DNA from: DASWIV01 sp036397475
Lineage (GTDB): Bacteria; JAJVIF01; JAPKYR01
Length of the DNA: 5,139 nt
Direction of reading: 5' to 3'
Assembly: GCA_036397475.1 (NCBI GenBank)
Contig: DASWIV010000147.1
Location: forward strand, 1 to 5,139
A model generated the notes under the pieces. It saw nothing but the letters and a program-made list of their open reading frames with translations. It did no database searches and had not been told where the DNA came from. Numbering within the stretch: position 1 is the stretch's first letter; each line of letters begins with the position of its first letter. The translations under genes and the position numbers were made by a program. Of the stretch, positions 4,754 to 5,139 are shown piece after piece.

Positions 4754-5139
4754 TGTCAAAATCCCAGGAGGAAAAACGGGAGGAATTCCGCTCCCTCTAC
4801 GCGGAAGCAATGAAAGGCGGCGGCGATAAAGCCGCGAAACGCCAGCGAGACCAGGGCAAAATGCTCGCGAGGGAACGATTGGAAGTTCTCCTAGACGGGA
4901 ACTCATTTTTTGAGTTCGACACGTTTGTCCAGGCTAACGAAGCGCCCGGTGTGCGACAGATGCCCGGCGACGGTGTCATTACAGGACGCGGATCGATCCA
5001 CGGGCGACAGGTCATGGTCTACTCCCAGGACTTCACTGTCATGGGAGGCAGCTTCGGCGAAAAACACGCGAAAAAGATCTGGAAAGTTATTGATATCGCC
5101 ACCCGTGTCGGATGCCCGGTTATCGGCATTTACGATTCC
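4753..5139 (+). CDS. mmdA: Acyl-CoA carboxylase beta / methylmalonyl-CoA carboxyltransferase 12S type, N-terminal part (partial)
   Basis: The first 129 codons are visible and the gene continues past the right edge. It opens with a charged helix, then GKMLARERLEVLLD (about 37-50), FFEFDTFV, PGDGVITGRGSIHGR and VYSQDFTVMGGSFGEKHAKKI. It runs out at VIGIYDS, just before the expected glycine-rich GGARIQEG-type CoA/biotin loop. These are the N-terminal crotonase-fold landmarks of MmdA, PccB and transcarboxylase 12S. The ATG overlaps the epimerase stop (TAATG), with GGAGGA about 10 bp upstream. Pairing with an epimerase points to methylmalonyl-CoA/propionyl-CoA as substrate. Whether it works as carboxylase, decarboxylase or transcarboxylase depends on partners outside the window. 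A paralogue ends at base 79. Confidence 0.95.
   Translation, partial: MSKSQEEKREEFRSLYAEAMKGGGDKAAKRQRDQGKMLARERLEVLLDGNSFFEFDTFVQANEAPGVRQMPGDGVITGRGSIHGRQVMVYSQDFTVMGGSFGEKHAKKIWKVIDIATRVGCPVIGIYDS

Overview
The window lies in a bacterial acyl-CoA carboxylase / transcarboxylase locus with all genes on the + strand. Base composition is mixed. Sampled 60-base lines are about 63-68% GC in the 5S-type carboxyltransferase and epimerase genes, but only about 37-42% in a nested toxin-antitoxin pair and in a small gene near the left end. Gene content (separate biotin carrier, 12S- and 5S-type carboxyltransferases, methylmalonyl-CoA epimerase) suggests an organism that makes or uses propionyl-CoA through methylmalonyl-CoA. 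The phylum cannot be fixed from this sequence alone; an uncultured or poorly sampled lineage is plausible but is only a guess.

Layout. Bases 1-79 are the last 25 codons of a 12S/MmdA-type acyl-CoA carboxyltransferase, recognised by its C-terminal signature. A Trp-rich 98-residue protein follows (89-385) in the slot where related operons often carry a small OadG-type or epsilon-type subunit. Next comes a biotin carboxyl carrier protein (397-858). The 180-bp gap after it holds two and two-thirds copies of a 45-bp tandem repeat built on a perfect 8+8 palindrome. A strong Shine-Dalgarno follows, then the 5S/PycB-type carboxyltransferase (1039-2772). An AT-richer MntA/HepT (MNT-HEPN) toxin-antitoxin pair sits between this gene and an unrecognised membrane protein of about six segments (3429-4259). 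A well-formed promoter, placed so that its transcript would be leaderless or nearly so, then drives methylmalonyl-CoA epimerase (4343-4753). The epimerase stop overlaps the start of a second MmdA-type carboxyltransferase that runs off the right edge.

How it fits together. The 12S-type subunit (acyl-CoA/biotin half reaction), the biotin carrier and the 5S-type subunit (biotin/pyruvate half reaction) are the three parts of a Wood-Werkman transcarboxylase: methylmalonyl-CoA + pyruvate <-> propionyl-CoA + oxaloacetate. The epimerase links this to methylmalonyl-CoA mutase. No biotin carboxylase and no OadB-type sodium pump is visible, which favours transcarboxylation, although either could lie outside the window. 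Points worth following up are the two flanking 12S paralogues, the small extra subunit candidate, the palindromic repeat array directly against the 5S ribosome binding site, an apparent insertion of about 40 residues in the 5S protein, the toxin-antitoxin pair nested in a metabolic operon, and the leaderless promoter. I found no RNA gene, CRISPR array or insertion sequence.
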